From the NCBI RefSeq assembly GCF_017948455.1, contig NZ_JAFFSU010000004.1, positions 359,029 to 423,028 of the forward strand: a stretch of DNA of 64,000 nt. Reading direction: 5' to 3'. The notes beneath the pieces were generated by a model that saw only the letters and a program-made list of their open reading frames with translations, ran no database searches and had not been told where the DNA came from. The stretch is from Streptomyces sp. GESEQ-4. GTDB lineage: Bacteria; Actinomycetota; Actinomycetes; Streptomycetales; Streptomycetaceae. The translations under genes and the position numbers were made by a program. Shown piece after piece: positions 9,299-17,529 of the stretch. Position 1 is the first letter of the stretch; every line of letters begins with the position of its first letter.

Positions 9299-11077
9299 GT
9301 GCCCCAGGACACCTACGACTACGACGTCATAGTCGTCGGCTCCGGCTTCGGCGGCTCAGTGACCGCCCTCCGCCTGACAGAAAAGGGCTACAGCGTCGGT
9401 GTCCTGGAAGCGGGCCGCCGCTTCACCCCCGAAACCCTCCCCAAGAACTCCTGGGACCTGAAGAACTACCTCTGGGCCCCCCGGCTCAGAATGTTCGGCC
9501 TCCAGCGCATCCACCTGCTCGGCAACGTCATGGTGCTGGCGGGCGCCGGCGTCGGCGGCGGCTCGCTCAACTACGCCAACACCCTCTACGTACCGCCGAA
9601 GCCGTTCTTCGAGGACCCCCAGTGGCGTGACATCACCGACTGGCAGGAGGAGTTGCGGCCGTACTACGACCAGGCCCAGCGCATGCTCGGCGTACGGCTC
9701 AACCCGACCATGACCCCGTCCGACGTACATCTGAAGGCGGCCGCCGAGCGGATGGGCGTCGGCGACACCTTCCATCTCGCACCGGTCGGCGTGTTCTTCG
9801 GGGACGGCAAGGACGCCGACGGGACCACGAAGGCCGCGCCCGGCGAGCAGGCCGGCGACCCGTACTTCGGCGGCGCCGGCCCCGTGCGCAGGGCCTGCAA
9901 CGAGTGCGGCGAGTGCATGACCGGTTGCCGCCACGGCGCCAAGAACACCCTCAACGAGAACTACCTCTACCTCGCCGAGAAGGCGGGCGCGGTCGTGCAC
10001 CCGATGACGACGGTCGTGTCGGTCACGGACGACTCGCAGGGCGGGTACGCGGTGGCCACGCTGCCGACCGACGACAAGAGGAAGGGCGAGGGCCGCACCT
10101 TCAAGGCCCGCCGCGTCGTCCTCGCCGCCGGTACCTACGGCACCCAGACCCTGCTGCACCGCATGAAAGCGACCGGTCAACTCCCCTACGTCTCGGGCCG
10201 GTTGGGCGAACTGACCCGCACCAACTCCGAGGCACTGGTCGGCGCGCAGACCGACAACCGGCGCTACCGCAAGGTCACCGGCGAGCGGAAGGCCGACTTC
10301 ACCCGCGGGGTCGCCATCACGTCCTCGATCCACCCGGACGCCAACACACACATCGAGCCGGTCCGCTACGGCAAGGGCTCCAACTCGATGGGCGGCCTGT
10401 CGATCCTCCAGGTCCCCTACGTGGACGGCGGGTCCCGCGTCGCGGCCTGGCTGAAGAACTCCGTCCGGCACCCGCTCCTCGTCCTGCGCTCCCTCTCCAA
10501 CCGCCGCTGGTCGGAGCGGACCATCATCGGCCTGGTGATGCAGTCGCTGGACAACTCCCTGACGACGTACCTGAAACCGGACGGCGTCGGCAAAGGCCTG
10601 CTGACCGCACGCCAGGGCCATGGCGCCCCCAACCCCAAGCAGATCAAGGCGGCTTCACAGGCGGCGTCGGCGATCGCGGAGTCGATCAACGGCTTCGCCG
10701 GCTCCAACGTCGGCGAGCTGATGGGCACCCCGCTGACCGCCCACTTCCTCGGCGGCTGCCCGATCGGCGACTCACCCGAGACCGGCGTGATCGACCCGTA
10801 CCACCGCCTCTACGGCCACCCCGGCATCTCCGTCGTCGACGGCGCCGCGGTCTCCGCCAACCTGGGTGTGAACCCGTCCCTCACCATCACCGCCCAGGCC
10901 GAGCGGGCGATGTCGTTCTGGCCCAACAAGGGCGAGGAGGACCCGCGTCCCGCGCAGGGCGTGCCGTACGAGCGGCTGAAGCCGGTCGAGCCCAAGTCGC
11001 CGACGGTCCCGGCGGACGCGTTCGGCGCGCTGAAGCTGCCGTTTCTGGGGATACCGGCGGTACCGCCGAAGAAGTGA
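9299..11077 (+). CDS. GMC-family FAD oxidoreductase (cholesterol-oxidase-like) with a Cys cluster
   Basis: 592 aa, GTG start with GAGGAG about 7 bases upstream. The N-terminus carries the Rossmann FAD motif VVGSGFGGSVTALRL, followed by a GAGVGGGSLNYANT loop typical of cholesterol-oxidase-like GMC enzymes. A C-terminal segment HFLGGCPIGD... with NPSLTITAQAERA matches the GMC_oxred_C region. Residues 200-210 hold four cysteines, CNECGECMTGC, a spacing like an iron-sulfur cluster ligand set; this is seen in some actinobacterial GMC proteins. Likely reaction: oxidation of a hydroxyl group on a bulky or steroid-like substrate. No signal peptide is seen. The gene follows gabD2 in the same direction with a repeat between them. 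The substrate is unknown. Confidence 0.85.
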   Translation: MPQDTYDYDVIVVGSGFGGSVTALRLTEKGYSVGVLEAGRRFTPETLPKNSWDLKNYLWAPRLRMFGLQRIHLLGNVMVLAGAGVGGGSLNYANTLYVPPKPFFEDPQWRDITDWQEELRPYYDQAQRMLGVRLNPTMTPSDVHLKAAAERMGVGDTFHLAPVGVFFGDGKDADGTTKAAPGEQAGDPYFGGAGPVRRACNECGECMTGCRHGAKNTLNENYLYLAEKAGAVVHPMTTVVSVTDDSQGGYAVATLPTDDKRKGEGRTFKARRVVLAAGTYGTQTLLHRMKATGQLPYVSGRLGELTRTNSEALVGAQTDNRRYRKVTGERKADFTRGVAITSSIHPDANTHIEPVRYGKGSNSMGGLSILQVPYVDGGSRVAAWLKNSVRHPLLVLRSLSNRRWSERTIIGLVMQSLDNSLTTYLKPDGVGKGLLTARQGHGAPNPKQIKAASQAASAIAESINGFAGSNVGELMGTPLTAHFLGGCPIGDSPETGVIDPYHRLYGHPGISVVDGAAVSANLGVNPSLTITAQAERAMSFWPNKGEEDPRPAQGVPYERLKPVEPKSPTVPADAFGALKLPFLGIPAVPPKK

Positions 11078-11125
11078 CCGGTAACGACAAGACCGGTAAC
11101 AACAAGAGTGACCGGTAACAACAAG
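11077..11125 (+). repeat. Three 15-bp direct repeats after the GMC gene
   Basis: ACCGGTAACRACAAG occurs at 11077-11091, 11092-11106 and 11111-11125; the first overlaps the stop codon of the oxidoreductase. The third runs into the terminator stem. The origin is probably local slippage. Confidence 0.7.
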
Positions 11126-11162
11126 AAGGACCTGCACCCCCCTCCGAGCGCAGGTCCTTCTT
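11123..11162. terminator. Bidirectional terminator between convergent genes
   Basis: A 13-bp perfect stem: AAGAAGGACCTGC at 11123-11135 pairs with GCAGGTCCTTCTT at 11150-11162 around a 14-base loop. It lies between the convergent GMC and LADTG-protein genes, with T-rich sequence on the + side. Confidence 0.85.
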
Positions 11163-11182
11163 TGTCTTGCGGCAAGCTCCGG

Positions 11183-12208
11183 TTACCCGGTTACGCCTGC
11201 CTTCCGTCGGCGCATCGCGAAGACCGCGCCCGCACCGGCGACGATGGCCACGCCGCTGACCAGGCCGATGGCCGGCAGCGCGGAGCTTGCGCCGGTGTCG
11301 GCGAGGTTGCCGGTCGGCAGGTCGGAGATGTTGCCCTGCGGCTTCTTCCCCGGGCCCTTGCCGCCGTTGTCACCCGGCGTGGCGGTGCCCGGGTCCGGGT
11401 TGGCGGAGCCGGCCTTCAGGACCTCGAAGTCGGCCTGGTCCCAGCCCTGGGCGATGCAGTCCTGGCCGTCGACGTTGTCGAGGTAGGCACCGGAGCCGAA
11501 GGAGTAGGCGTCACCGGCGGGGGCCTTGGCGCCGATGCTGACGCGCAGATCCAGCGTCTGGCTGGCCTTCGACTTCAGCGTCTCGACGCCGAAGAAAAGG
11601 TCACCGGCCCACTCGGAGTCCCCGATCCGCTCCCAGGAGCCGGACTCGGGGTTCTTGAACTCCAGGTCGACGTGGGGGCTCAGATACTTCGACTCGTCGA
11701 GCTCGAAGTTCTCGACCTCGGCGTAGAAGCCGAGGTCCTCGACGTCCGTGTCGGACTCGTTGGTGACGATCAGCTTGAAGCCGTGGAAGCCGTCACCCGC
11801 GACGATCTTGCCGGGCAGGCCCTTGACGTCCGCGGACACCTTGGCGTCGGAGAACTCCTCGTCGACTTCCTCGCAGAACGGGACGTCCGGCGCCTCGCTC
11901 GGCTCGGCCGGCTCCGAGGGCTCGGGCCGGCCCGACTCGCTCGCGGAGGCGGAGGGCGTGGCACTTCCGGTCGGCGCGGAACTCGTCGGGGCGGCGCCGG
12001 CCGACGTGGTGCCCGTCGGCAGCGTGGTGGTGCTCGGTGTCGCCGTGGCCGTGTCGCTCGCCGTCCCGGAGGGCGTCTCGGTGACGGACTCGGTGGGAGT
12101 CGGGGAAGCCGACGACCCCTCCGCGAACGCGGCGGGCGCGGACAGCAGCGCGAACGGCGATATCGCAGCCGTCGCGGCCGCGACCGCCATGGCACGGCGA
12201 ACCTTCAT
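11183..12208 (-). CDS. Sortase-anchored cell-wall surface protein (LADTG motif)
   Basis: 341 aa from the ATG at 12208, which has GAGG about 6 bases upstream. The N-terminus is a signal peptide (MKVRRAMAVAAATAAI...APAAFAEG). A Ser/Thr/Pro/Glu-rich stalk of about 80 residues follows, then about 150 residues that look like one or two beta-rich surface domains containing only a few Cys. The C-terminus has the complete cell-wall sorting signal: LADTG, a hydrophobic stretch (LPAIGLVSGVAIVAGAGAVF) and a basic tail RRRK. LAxTG-type motifs are the substrates of class E sortases in Streptomyces, so the mature protein should be linked to peptidoglycan. Its function beyond surface display is not evident; no sortase gene is nearby. 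Confidence 0.88.
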   Translation of the reverse strand: MKVRRAMAVAAATAAISPFALLSAPAAFAEGSSASPTPTESVTETPSGTASDTATATPSTTTLPTGTTSAGAAPTSSAPTGSATPSASASESGRPEPSEPAEPSEAPDVPFCEEVDEEFSDAKVSADVKGLPGKIVAGDGFHGFKLIVTNESDTDVEDLGFYAEVENFELDESKYLSPHVDLEFKNPESGSWERIGDSEWAGDLFFGVETLKSKASQTLDLRVSIGAKAPAGDAYSFGSGAYLDNVDGQDCIAQGWDQADFEVLKAGSANPDPGTATPGDNGGKGPGKKPQGNISDLPTGNLADTGASSALPAIGLVSGVAIVAGAGAVFAMRRRKAGVTG

Positions 12209-12367
12209 GCAGACCTCGAATAGTCCAGTTGCGCTGTGGGACACGTGTGTGGCCCTTGATACGCCTGGTTTGATCCGCGAACCCTGTGAAAGGTTGCACT
12301 CCGCTTCACAGAATTCTTATGTGGCCTGGGTCACTGGGTGGCCGTCCGGCTCGCGTCCGGGTCATGC

Positions 12368-12404
12368 AGAAGGGCCCCGCGGGCGTGAGCCGCGGGGCCC
12401 TTCT
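12368..12404. terminator. Strong terminator hairpin, 15-bp perfect stem
   Basis: AGAAGGGCCCCGCGG (12368-12382) pairs perfectly with CCGCGGGGCCCTTCT (12390-12404), loop of 7. It starts 17 bases past the stop of the small minus-strand frame at 12421, so it probably ends a minus-strand transcript. It also insulates the LADTG gene promoter. Confidence 0.8.
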
Positions 12405-12420
12405 TTGGTCAGCACCGACG

Positions 12421-12507
12421 TCAGGGCAGCGCCGGTGCCTGGGGAGCGGCGCCGGGGGGTTGCGCCGCTTGCCTGGTCTCGACCTTTGGCAGAGGCTTGT
12501 TACGCAT
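12421..12507 (-). CDS. Candidate 28-aa small protein ahead of a terminator
   Basis: The short frame MRNKPLPKVETRQ... ends in a Gln/Pro/Ala-rich tail and stops 17 bases before a perfect 15-bp terminator stem, the usual arrangement of a real 3' end. The only GGAGG is 18 bases before the ATG, too far to be convincing. The same frame stays open upstream to a GTG at 12789 (122 aa), which would be Arg-rich and unlike a typical protein. I do not recognise it. Either it is a small protein or the terminator ends an untranslated RNA. Confidence 0.25.
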   Translation of the reverse strand: MRNKPLPKVETRQAAQPPGAAPQAPALP

Positions 12508-12810
12508 CGTGCTGGACGGGCGGGACCTCCGCAACCTTTTGACCCATCCTTGTACGTTTCCTTGGCCCTGTCCGGGGGGATCCTGGGGGTCTGTTTTTCC
12601 CGCCGGCCGGCCCCGGGCGTCCCCGGAGCCGGCCGTTCTCTGGGGCGACCGGGCTGCTGTCCCCTGCCGTCCGGTCACCAGCGAGCCACGCGTGGTTCTT
12701 CGGGCCCGCCCCTGGCTGGCACGGACATCGGGACCAACGAACCCTTTTGCGCGCCGGTCACGCGCCGTACGGGTGAGAGGAATGCGCACGTCTGTGCCGG
12801 GAACGCGGTT

Positions 12811-13098
12811 TCAGATCCTGCCGCGGCACAGCTCCAGCAGGGTCATCGCCAGCGAGGTGCCCGGCTTGCCCAGGGCCTCCCTGTAGTGGGCGAGGATCTC
12901 CATCTCGCGGGAGAGGTTCACGCGCCGGCCGCCGGAGGCGATCCGGGCCTCCTGAACGACGGCGGAGACCGCCATCCGTTCCTGGATCAGGCCGATGATC
13001 CGGTCGTCGAGTGCGTCGATGCGCTCACGGGCGCCGGTGATCGTCTCGGCGGCCTCGCGGGTGTGCGCGCCGGTCTTCTCCGCTGCGGTGGTGGTCAT
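12811..13098 (-). CDS. Chorismate mutase, AroQ type
   Basis: 95 aa, ATG at 13098 with GGAGGAG about 8 bases upstream. Catalyses chorismate to prephenate, the first step of phenylalanine and tyrosine synthesis, in the cytoplasm. The helical AroQ pattern is clear: an N-terminal helix with RERIDALDDRIIGLIQERMAV (catalytic Arg and the D-D-R-I-I signature), VVQEARI, then NLSREMEILAHYREALG. Length fits the short monofunctional actinobacterial enzymes. It is divergent from guaA. The 5' region contains a candidate leader peptide and terminator-like hairpin (see 13159-13285), suggesting attenuation by Phe/Tyr supply. Confidence 0.92.
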   Translation of the reverse strand: MTTTAAEKTGAHTREAAETITGARERIDALDDRIIGLIQERMAVSAVVQEARIASGGRRVNLSREMEILAHYREALGKPGTSLAMTLLELCRGRI

Positions 13099-13158
13099 CT
13101 CGGGGCTCCTCCATAGGGCTGGGCAGGGTGCCCCGGATCGACACGACCCGGAAAACGT

Positions 13159-13193
13159 CAGGCGCCCCGGGCCTTGTCGGCCCGGGGCGCCTG
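13159..13193 (-). terminator. Candidate attenuator hairpin in the chorismate mutase leader
   Basis: A perfect 15-bp stem CAGGCGCCCCGGGCC / GGCCCGGGGCGCCTG with a 5-base loop. Read on the minus strand it is followed by ACGTTTTCC, so it can work as an intrinsic terminator about 60 bases before the gene. The leader-peptide coding region contains CGGCCCG, complementary to CGGGCCG in the 5' arm and loop, allowing an alternative antiterminator pairing. Confidence 0.6.
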
Positions 13194-13213
13194 GTGAGTC
13201 GCTTGTCAGTCTC

Positions 13214-13285
13214 TCAAGCAGCACGACCATGGCAGCCGGCGGGCCGGGTGCCATAGGTAAAGAGGAAGGTCGTGTGCGTGAGCAT
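13214..13285 (-). CDS. Candidate leader peptide with Phe-Leu-Phe-Thr-Tyr codons
   Basis: 23-codon frame beginning MLTHTTFLFTYG and ending TGA, just upstream of the terminator-like hairpin before chorismate mutase. Two Phe and one Tyr codon within five positions in a GC-rich genome is notable, because the downstream enzyme leads to exactly these amino acids. There is no ribosome site; the ATG lies 6 bases after a -10-like CATACT, so translation would be leaderless, as in other Streptomyces attenuator leaders. The peptide would be regulatory only. Not described to my knowledge. Confidence 0.5.
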   Translation of the reverse strand: MLTHTTFLFTYGTRPAGCHGRAA

Positions 13286-13291
13286 GGGGTC

Positions 13292-13319
13292 AGTATGACG
13301 TGGCCGTCTGTGACGGCAA
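13292..13319 (-). promoter_or_regulatory. Candidate promoter for the chorismate mutase leader transcript
   Basis: On the minus strand TTGCCG (13319-13314), 16 bases, then CATACT (13297-13292). The expected start point coincides with the leader ATG at 13285. Confidence 0.45.
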
Positions 13320-13409
13320 ACCCGGTTCGCATCCTGAGACGGCAGTCGGGCACCCGGGCGCCGTTAGAATCGGTGGCACAGCCCTTGTCAAGCCGCCGGA
13401 AGGCAACCC

Positions 13410-14990
13410 GTGTCATCAGCGACCCCTGCTGCCGCCGCCCCCGACACCGTCCTGGTCGTCGACTTCGGCGCGCAGTATGCCCAGCTCATCGCCCGTCGCG
13501 TCCGCGAGGCCCGGGTCTACAGCGAGATCGTGCCGAGCACCATGCCGGTGGCGGAGATGCTCGCCAAGAACCCGGCGGCGATCATCCTGTCCGGCGGCCC
13601 TTCGTCGGTGTACGCGGAGGGCGCCCCGCGCCTCGACCGCGAGATCTTCGAGTCCGGCGTCCCCGTCTTCGGCATGTGCTACGGCTTCCAGCTCATGGCG
13701 ACGTCGCTCGGCGGCACGGTCGACAACACGGGGGCGCGCGAGTACGGCCGTACGGACCTGCATGTCAGCAAGTCCGGCTCCACCCTCTTCGAGGGCACGC
13801 CCGCCGAGCAGTCCGTGTGGATGTCGCACGGCGACGCCTGCTCCGCCGCCCCCGAGGGCTTCAGCGTGACGGCCTCCACGGACGTCGTCCCGGTCGCCGC
13901 CTTCGAGAACGACGAGAAGAAGCTGTACGGCGTCCAGTACCACCCGGAGGTCATGCACTCCACGCACGGCCAGCAGGTGCTGGAGCACTTCCTGTACCGG
14001 GGTGCCGGGCTGACCCCGAGTTGGACCACCGGCAATGTGATCGAGGAGCAGGTCGCCGCGATCCGTGAGCAGGTCGGCGACAAGCGCGCCATCTGCGGGC
14101 TGTCCGGCGGCGTGGACTCCGCCGTCGCCGCCGCCCTCGTACAGAAGGCCATCGGCTCCCAGCTGACCTGCGTGTACGTCGACCACGGTCTGATGCGCAA
14201 GGGCGAGACCGAGCAGGTCGAGAAGGACTTCGTGGCCGCGACCGGCGTACAGCTGAAGGTCGTGGACGCTCAGGAGCGGTTCCTGAAGGCGCTTGCCGGG
14301 GTGAGCGACCCGGAGGAGAAGCGGAAGATCATCGGGCGCGAGTTCATCCGGGTCTTCGAGCAGGCGCAGGCCGAGATCATCGCGGACGAGGGTCCGGCGG
14401 TGGAGTTCCTCGTGCAGGGCACCCTGTACCCGGACGTGGTCGAGTCCGGTGGTGGCACCGGAACCGCCAACATCAAGTCCCACCACAATGTGGGCGGGCT
14501 GCCGGAAGACCTCGAGTTCCAGCTGATCGAGCCGCTGCGCAAGCTGTTCAAGGACGAGGTCCGGATGGTCGGCCAGGAGCTGGGCCTGCCGGACGAGATC
14601 GTCCAGCGGCAGCCGTTCCCGGGTCCGGGTCTGGGCATCCGTATCGTCGGCGACGTGACGAAGGAGCGGCTCGACCTGCTGCGCGAGGCCGACGCCATCG
14701 CCCGTGAGGAGCTGACCGCGGCCGGCCTCGACCGTGACATCTGGCAGTGCCCGGTCGTCTTGCTCGCGGACGTCCGCAGCGTCGGCGTCCAGGGCGACGG
14801 CCGGACGTACGGCCATCCGATCGTCCTGCGCCCGGTCTCCAGCGAGGACGCGATGACGGCCGACTGGTCGCGACTGCCGTACGACGTGCTCGCGAAGATC
14901 TCGACGCGGATCACGAACGAGGTCGCGGACGTCAACCGGGTCGTGCTCGATGTGACGAGCAAGCCGCCGGGGACGATCGAGTGGGAGTGA
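13410..14990 (+). CDS. guaA: GMP synthase (glutamine-hydrolysing)
   Basis: 526 aa, GTG start. Converts XMP, glutamine and ATP to GMP, the last step of guanine nucleotide synthesis. N-terminal class I glutamine amidotransferase: [10 protein letters not shown], nucleophile region GMCYGFQLM, and the His-Glu pair in YHPEVMHS. Then the PP-loop ATP pyrophosphatase domain with [15 protein letters not shown], and the C-terminal dimerisation domain ending in [11 protein letters not shown], the canonical GuaA terminus. A TAGAAT -10-like box lies at 13365-13370. It is divergent from chorismate mutase, and its stop is 3 bases from the end of the convergent PPOX gene. Confidence 0.98.
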   Translation: MSSATPAAAAPDTVLVVDFGAQYAQLIARRVREARVYSEIVPSTMPVAEMLAKNPAAIILSGGPSSVYAEGAPRLDREIFESGVPVFGMCYGFQLMATSLGGTVDNTGAREYGRTDLHVSKSGSTLFEGTPAEQSVWMSHGDACSAAPEGFSVTASTDVVPVAAFENDEKKLYGVQYHPEVMHSTHGQQVLEHFLYRGAGLTPSWTTGNVIEEQVAAIREQVGDKRAICGLSGGVDSAVAAALVQKAIGSQLTCVYVDHGLMRKGETEQVEKDFVAATGVQLKVVDAQERFLKALAGVSDPEEKRKIIGREFIRVFEQAQAEIIADEGPAVEFLVQGTLYPDVVESGGGTGTANIKSHHNVGGLPEDLEFQLIEPLRKLFKDEVRMVGQELGLPDEIVQRQPFPGPGLGIRIVGDVTKERLDLLREADAIAREELTAAGLDRDIWQCPVVLLADVRSVGVQGDGRTYGHPIVLRPVSSEDAMTADWSRLPYDVLAKISTRITNEVADVNRVVLDVTSKPPGTIEWE

Positions 14991-14993
14991 GCC

Positions 14994-15467
14994 CTACGTG
15001 CGCTTGATCTTGCGCACGGGCTCTCCCGGCTTCCAGACCTCGACGACCAGGTACTTGTCGTCCTCGACGTAGGTCCGTACGACCTCCGTCAGCTCGGTGC
15101 GGAAGAGGTGGAACGGCTCCGGCGGTTCCACCTCTGCGCCGTATCCGGCCTTGGTCTCGGGGTCGGTGACCTCGATCGCCCGCCCGCTGACGCGCACATC
15201 GCCGCCGCCCATGGACTGCCCCTCCCCGGGGTTCGTCTGGAGCGCGAAACGCGGGTCGCGGCGCAGGTCGAGGGCCTTGCGGGAGTCCGGCATCATGCCG
15301 AGCCAGAGCTCGCCGTTCAGGAAGCGGACCTCCAGGCCGGTGGTGCGGGGAGAGCCGTCCTTGCGAAGGGTGGCGAGGATGTGGTGGGTGAAGGCGCCGA
15401 AGCGTTCCTCGACGCGTTTGGCGAGGTCGGGTTCCGCGGTGACGAAGGCCGCCCAGTTCTTTGTCAT
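14994..15467 (-). CDS. Pyridoxamine 5'-phosphate oxidase-like (PPOX, F420/FMN split-barrel) protein
   Basis: 157 aa from the ATG at 15467. The sequence follows the split-barrel flavoprotein pattern: 'HHILATLRKDGSPRTTGLEVRF' strand pair, 'LWLGMMPDSRKALDLRRDPR' and 'VRVSGRAIEVTD'. Such actinobacterial proteins bind FMN, haem or deazaflavin F420 and act as reductases on small molecules; the substrate cannot be told here. An in-frame extension further upstream lacks coding character. It is convergent with guaA and divergent from the aldolase-family gene. Confidence 0.85.
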   Translation of the reverse strand: MTKNWAAFVTAEPDLAKRVEERFGAFTHHILATLRKDGSPRTTGLEVRFLNGELWLGMMPDSRKALDLRRDPRFALQTNPGEGQSMGGGDVRVSGRAIEVTDPETKAGYGAEVEPPEPFHLFRTELTEVVRTYVEDDKYLVVEVWKPGEPVRKIKRT

Positions 15468-15606
15468 AAGGCGAGTGTGCCGCCGATACCCGACACCTTC
15501 TGTCCGGTTTCGATTGAACGCTGCTTCTTTACACATCACCCCTGTTCTCCTGCGCTGACCGACGGTAACTTCCGCCCCGTAAAGGAACCCAGTGCAGGAG
15601 GAACCT

Positions 15607-16401
15607 ATGCACGGGCCCACACCGCCCACGCCGCTGCCCACCGATCGGCTGCAGTTCGCCATGCCGCCGATGCACGAGTCGGTCGACGACGAGCGCCGGC
15701 ATCGCAAGGAGCGGCTCGCGGGCGCGCTGCGGATCTTCGGGCGGCTCGGCTTCGAGGACGGTGTCTCGGGGCACATCACCGCGCGCGACCCGGAGTACAG
15801 CAACTGCTTCTGGGTCAATCCGTTCGGGATGCCGTTCAAGCACGTCACCGTGAGCGACCTGGTGCTCGTCAACTCCGACGGGCAGGTGATCGAGGGCCGC
15901 TATCACGTCAACCAGGCCGCGTTCACCGTGCACGCGCAGGTGCACGCGGCCCGGCCCGACGTCGTCGCGGTCGCCCACTGCCACTCGGTGTACGGGCGGG
16001 CGCTGTCGGCCCTCGGTGATCTGCTGGACCCGATCACCCAGGAGAGCTGCGCCTTCTACGAGGACCACGCCCTCTACGACGCCTACACCGGGGTCGCCGT
16101 GGACGCCGAGGAGGGCCGCCGCATCGCCGGCGCGCTCGCCTCGCGCAAGGCGTTGATCCTGCGCAACCACGGGCTGCTGACGGTGGGGGACTCGGTCGAC
16201 GCGGCGGCCTGGTGGTTCCTGTCGCTGGAGCGGTCCTGCAAGGTACAGCTGACGGCGAAGGCGGCCGGGCGGCCGTTCCTCATCGACCACAAGGCCGCGG
16301 TGGCCACGCGGGAGCAGCTGGGCGGGGATCTGGTGGCGTGGATCAACTATCAGCCGTTGTGGCAGGACGTCAGTCGCAGTGAGCCGGACTTGTTGTCGTA
16401 G
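15607..16401 (+). CDS. Class II aldolase/adducin family protein
   Basis: 264 aa, ATG 15607 chosen because AGGAGG sits 5 bases upstream. Class II aldolases are Zn-dependent lyases or epimerases acting on phosphorylated sugars. Visible are the metal-site histidines in VAHCHSVYGR, a Glu in TQESCAFYEDH and the third metal His in LILRNHGLLTVG. The N-terminus has a short Pro-rich tail followed by the helix ERRHRKERLAGALRIFGRLG and DGVSGHITARDPE. It resembles FucA/adducin-head enzymes often annotated only as family members. No pathway partner is adjacent, so the substrate is open. Confidence 0.88.
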   Translation: MHGPTPPTPLPTDRLQFAMPPMHESVDDERRHRKERLAGALRIFGRLGFEDGVSGHITARDPEYSNCFWVNPFGMPFKHVTVSDLVLVNSDGQVIEGRYHVNQAAFTVHAQVHAARPDVVAVAHCHSVYGRALSALGDLLDPITQESCAFYEDHALYDAYTGVAVDAEEGRRIAGALASRKALILRNHGLLTVGDSVDAAAWWFLSLERSCKVQLTAKAAGRPFLIDHKAAVATREQLGGDLVAWINYQPLWQDVSRSEPDLLS

Positions 16402-16458
16402 GGCGGGGCGTAGGGCGTAGGGCCGGGGGGCGCGGGGCTTGTTGGGGGTGGCGGCGGC

Positions 16459-17343
16459 TCAAAAGCCTCGTAGCACCGCCGCCTTGGTCATCGCGAACTC
16501 CTCGTCCGTGAGGACGCCGTCGCGGTGCAGTTCGCCCAGTTCCCGCAGCCGGCGCAGGAGTACGTCGTGGTGGTCGGCCTGCGGCGGTACGGCGGCCGTC
16601 AGTTGGCGGCGGTCCGCGTAGTCGCTGCCGGTGCGGGTCGAGGGGTGCGGCAGTCGCGCGGTGACCGCGGTGGCGACCAGGGCCGTGAGCAGGTCGCGGC
16701 GGGCGCTGCCCCACAGGTCCAGGGCGAACGGGTCCTTCTCCGGCGGCAGTTTGGAGAACACCGTCTCGCGGGTCACGAAGCGCAGGAAGCCGTCCTCGTA
16801 GCCGGAGTTGGGCAGCCACTCGACCTGTTCGAGGTCGCCGATGTTGATGATCCGGGGGCCCGTCGCGCGTTTGACGCGGTCGGAGGTGTCGGACCAGTCG
16901 ATCCGCACCTGCGTACCGTCGAAGGAGACCGTGCCGTCGGAGGAGCGGACCGAGACCGGGACCGGCGGGCCCGGCAGCAGATAGGTCTTGGCCGGGTCGC
17001 TCGGGATCTGGTCCAGGAGCAGCGCGCGGCGGATCTCCTCGGCCACGTACTCGGCGACTCCGGAGCGGTCGATGTCCACGACCAGCCGGTACGGGTCGGC
17101 CGCGTCGGGCAGCCGGCCGCCCGTCGCCTGGAGTAGAGGATCGGCGCCTTCTCTCAGGCGCATCCGGAGCCGGCCGCGCTTGCGTTCGGGCTCGAAGACG
17201 ATGCCGGAGACGGCCTCCAGCGGCACGGCGACCTCTCCGTACGTCTGCCGGAACAGTGGCACGGAGCGGTGCAGGCCCGGCGTGATCCTGACCGTGCTGC
17301 CGTCGAAGGCCCAGGTCCCGTCGCGCTGGATGATCTCGGCCAT
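16459..17343 (-). CDS. DUF4429 protein with C-terminal SHOCT domain
   Basis: 294 aa. The protein contains two related halves: DGTWAFDGSTVRITPG near residue 8 and DGTVSFDGTQVRIDWSD near residue 140, each followed by a PH-like beta pattern (ISGIVFEPERKRGRLRM; INIGDLEQVEWLPNSG). The last ~32 residues (LRRLRELGELHRDGVLTDEEFAMTKAAVL) match the SHOCT short helical domain, thought to mediate oligomerisation or membrane recruitment. This is a common Streptomyces architecture of unknown function. It is divergent from the following membrane protein gene and convergent with the aldolase gene. Confidence 0.88.
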   Translation of the reverse strand: MAEIIQRDGTWAFDGSTVRITPGLHRSVPLFRQTYGEVAVPLEAVSGIVFEPERKRGRLRMRLREGADPLLQATGGRLPDAADPYRLVVDIDRSGVAEYVAEEIRRALLLDQIPSDPAKTYLLPGPPVPVSVRSSDGTVSFDGTQVRIDWSDTSDRVKRATGPRIINIGDLEQVEWLPNSGYEDGFLRFVTRETVFSKLPPEKDPFALDLWGSARRDLLTALVATAVTARLPHPSTRTGSDYADRRQLTAAVPPQADHHDVLLRRLRELGELHRDGVLTDEEFAMTKAAVLRGF

Positions 17344-17529
17344 AGGGAAATTCTCGCAGCAGGGTCAACACGGCGGGCCTCCCTTTCCCTCGCGTTGACC
17401 TGACCTGCCGGATGGGGGGTGGGTGTGGTAGGGCACAATTCGCTGTCGTCGTGGGGGATTCGTGGGTCGGGGGCCTTTTCGCCGGATTCGTGGGTTCGTT
17501 CGGGATCTGATGGCGTCTGAGGAGGATGC

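Larger units (their letters stand above)
12209..12810. other. 602-bp region between the LADTG gene and chorismate mutase
   Basis: It holds the promoter area of the LADTG gene, the strong hairpin at 12368-12404 and a doubtful minus-strand small reading frame ending at 12421. I see no tRNA and no other convincing gene in it. Confidence 0.6.
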
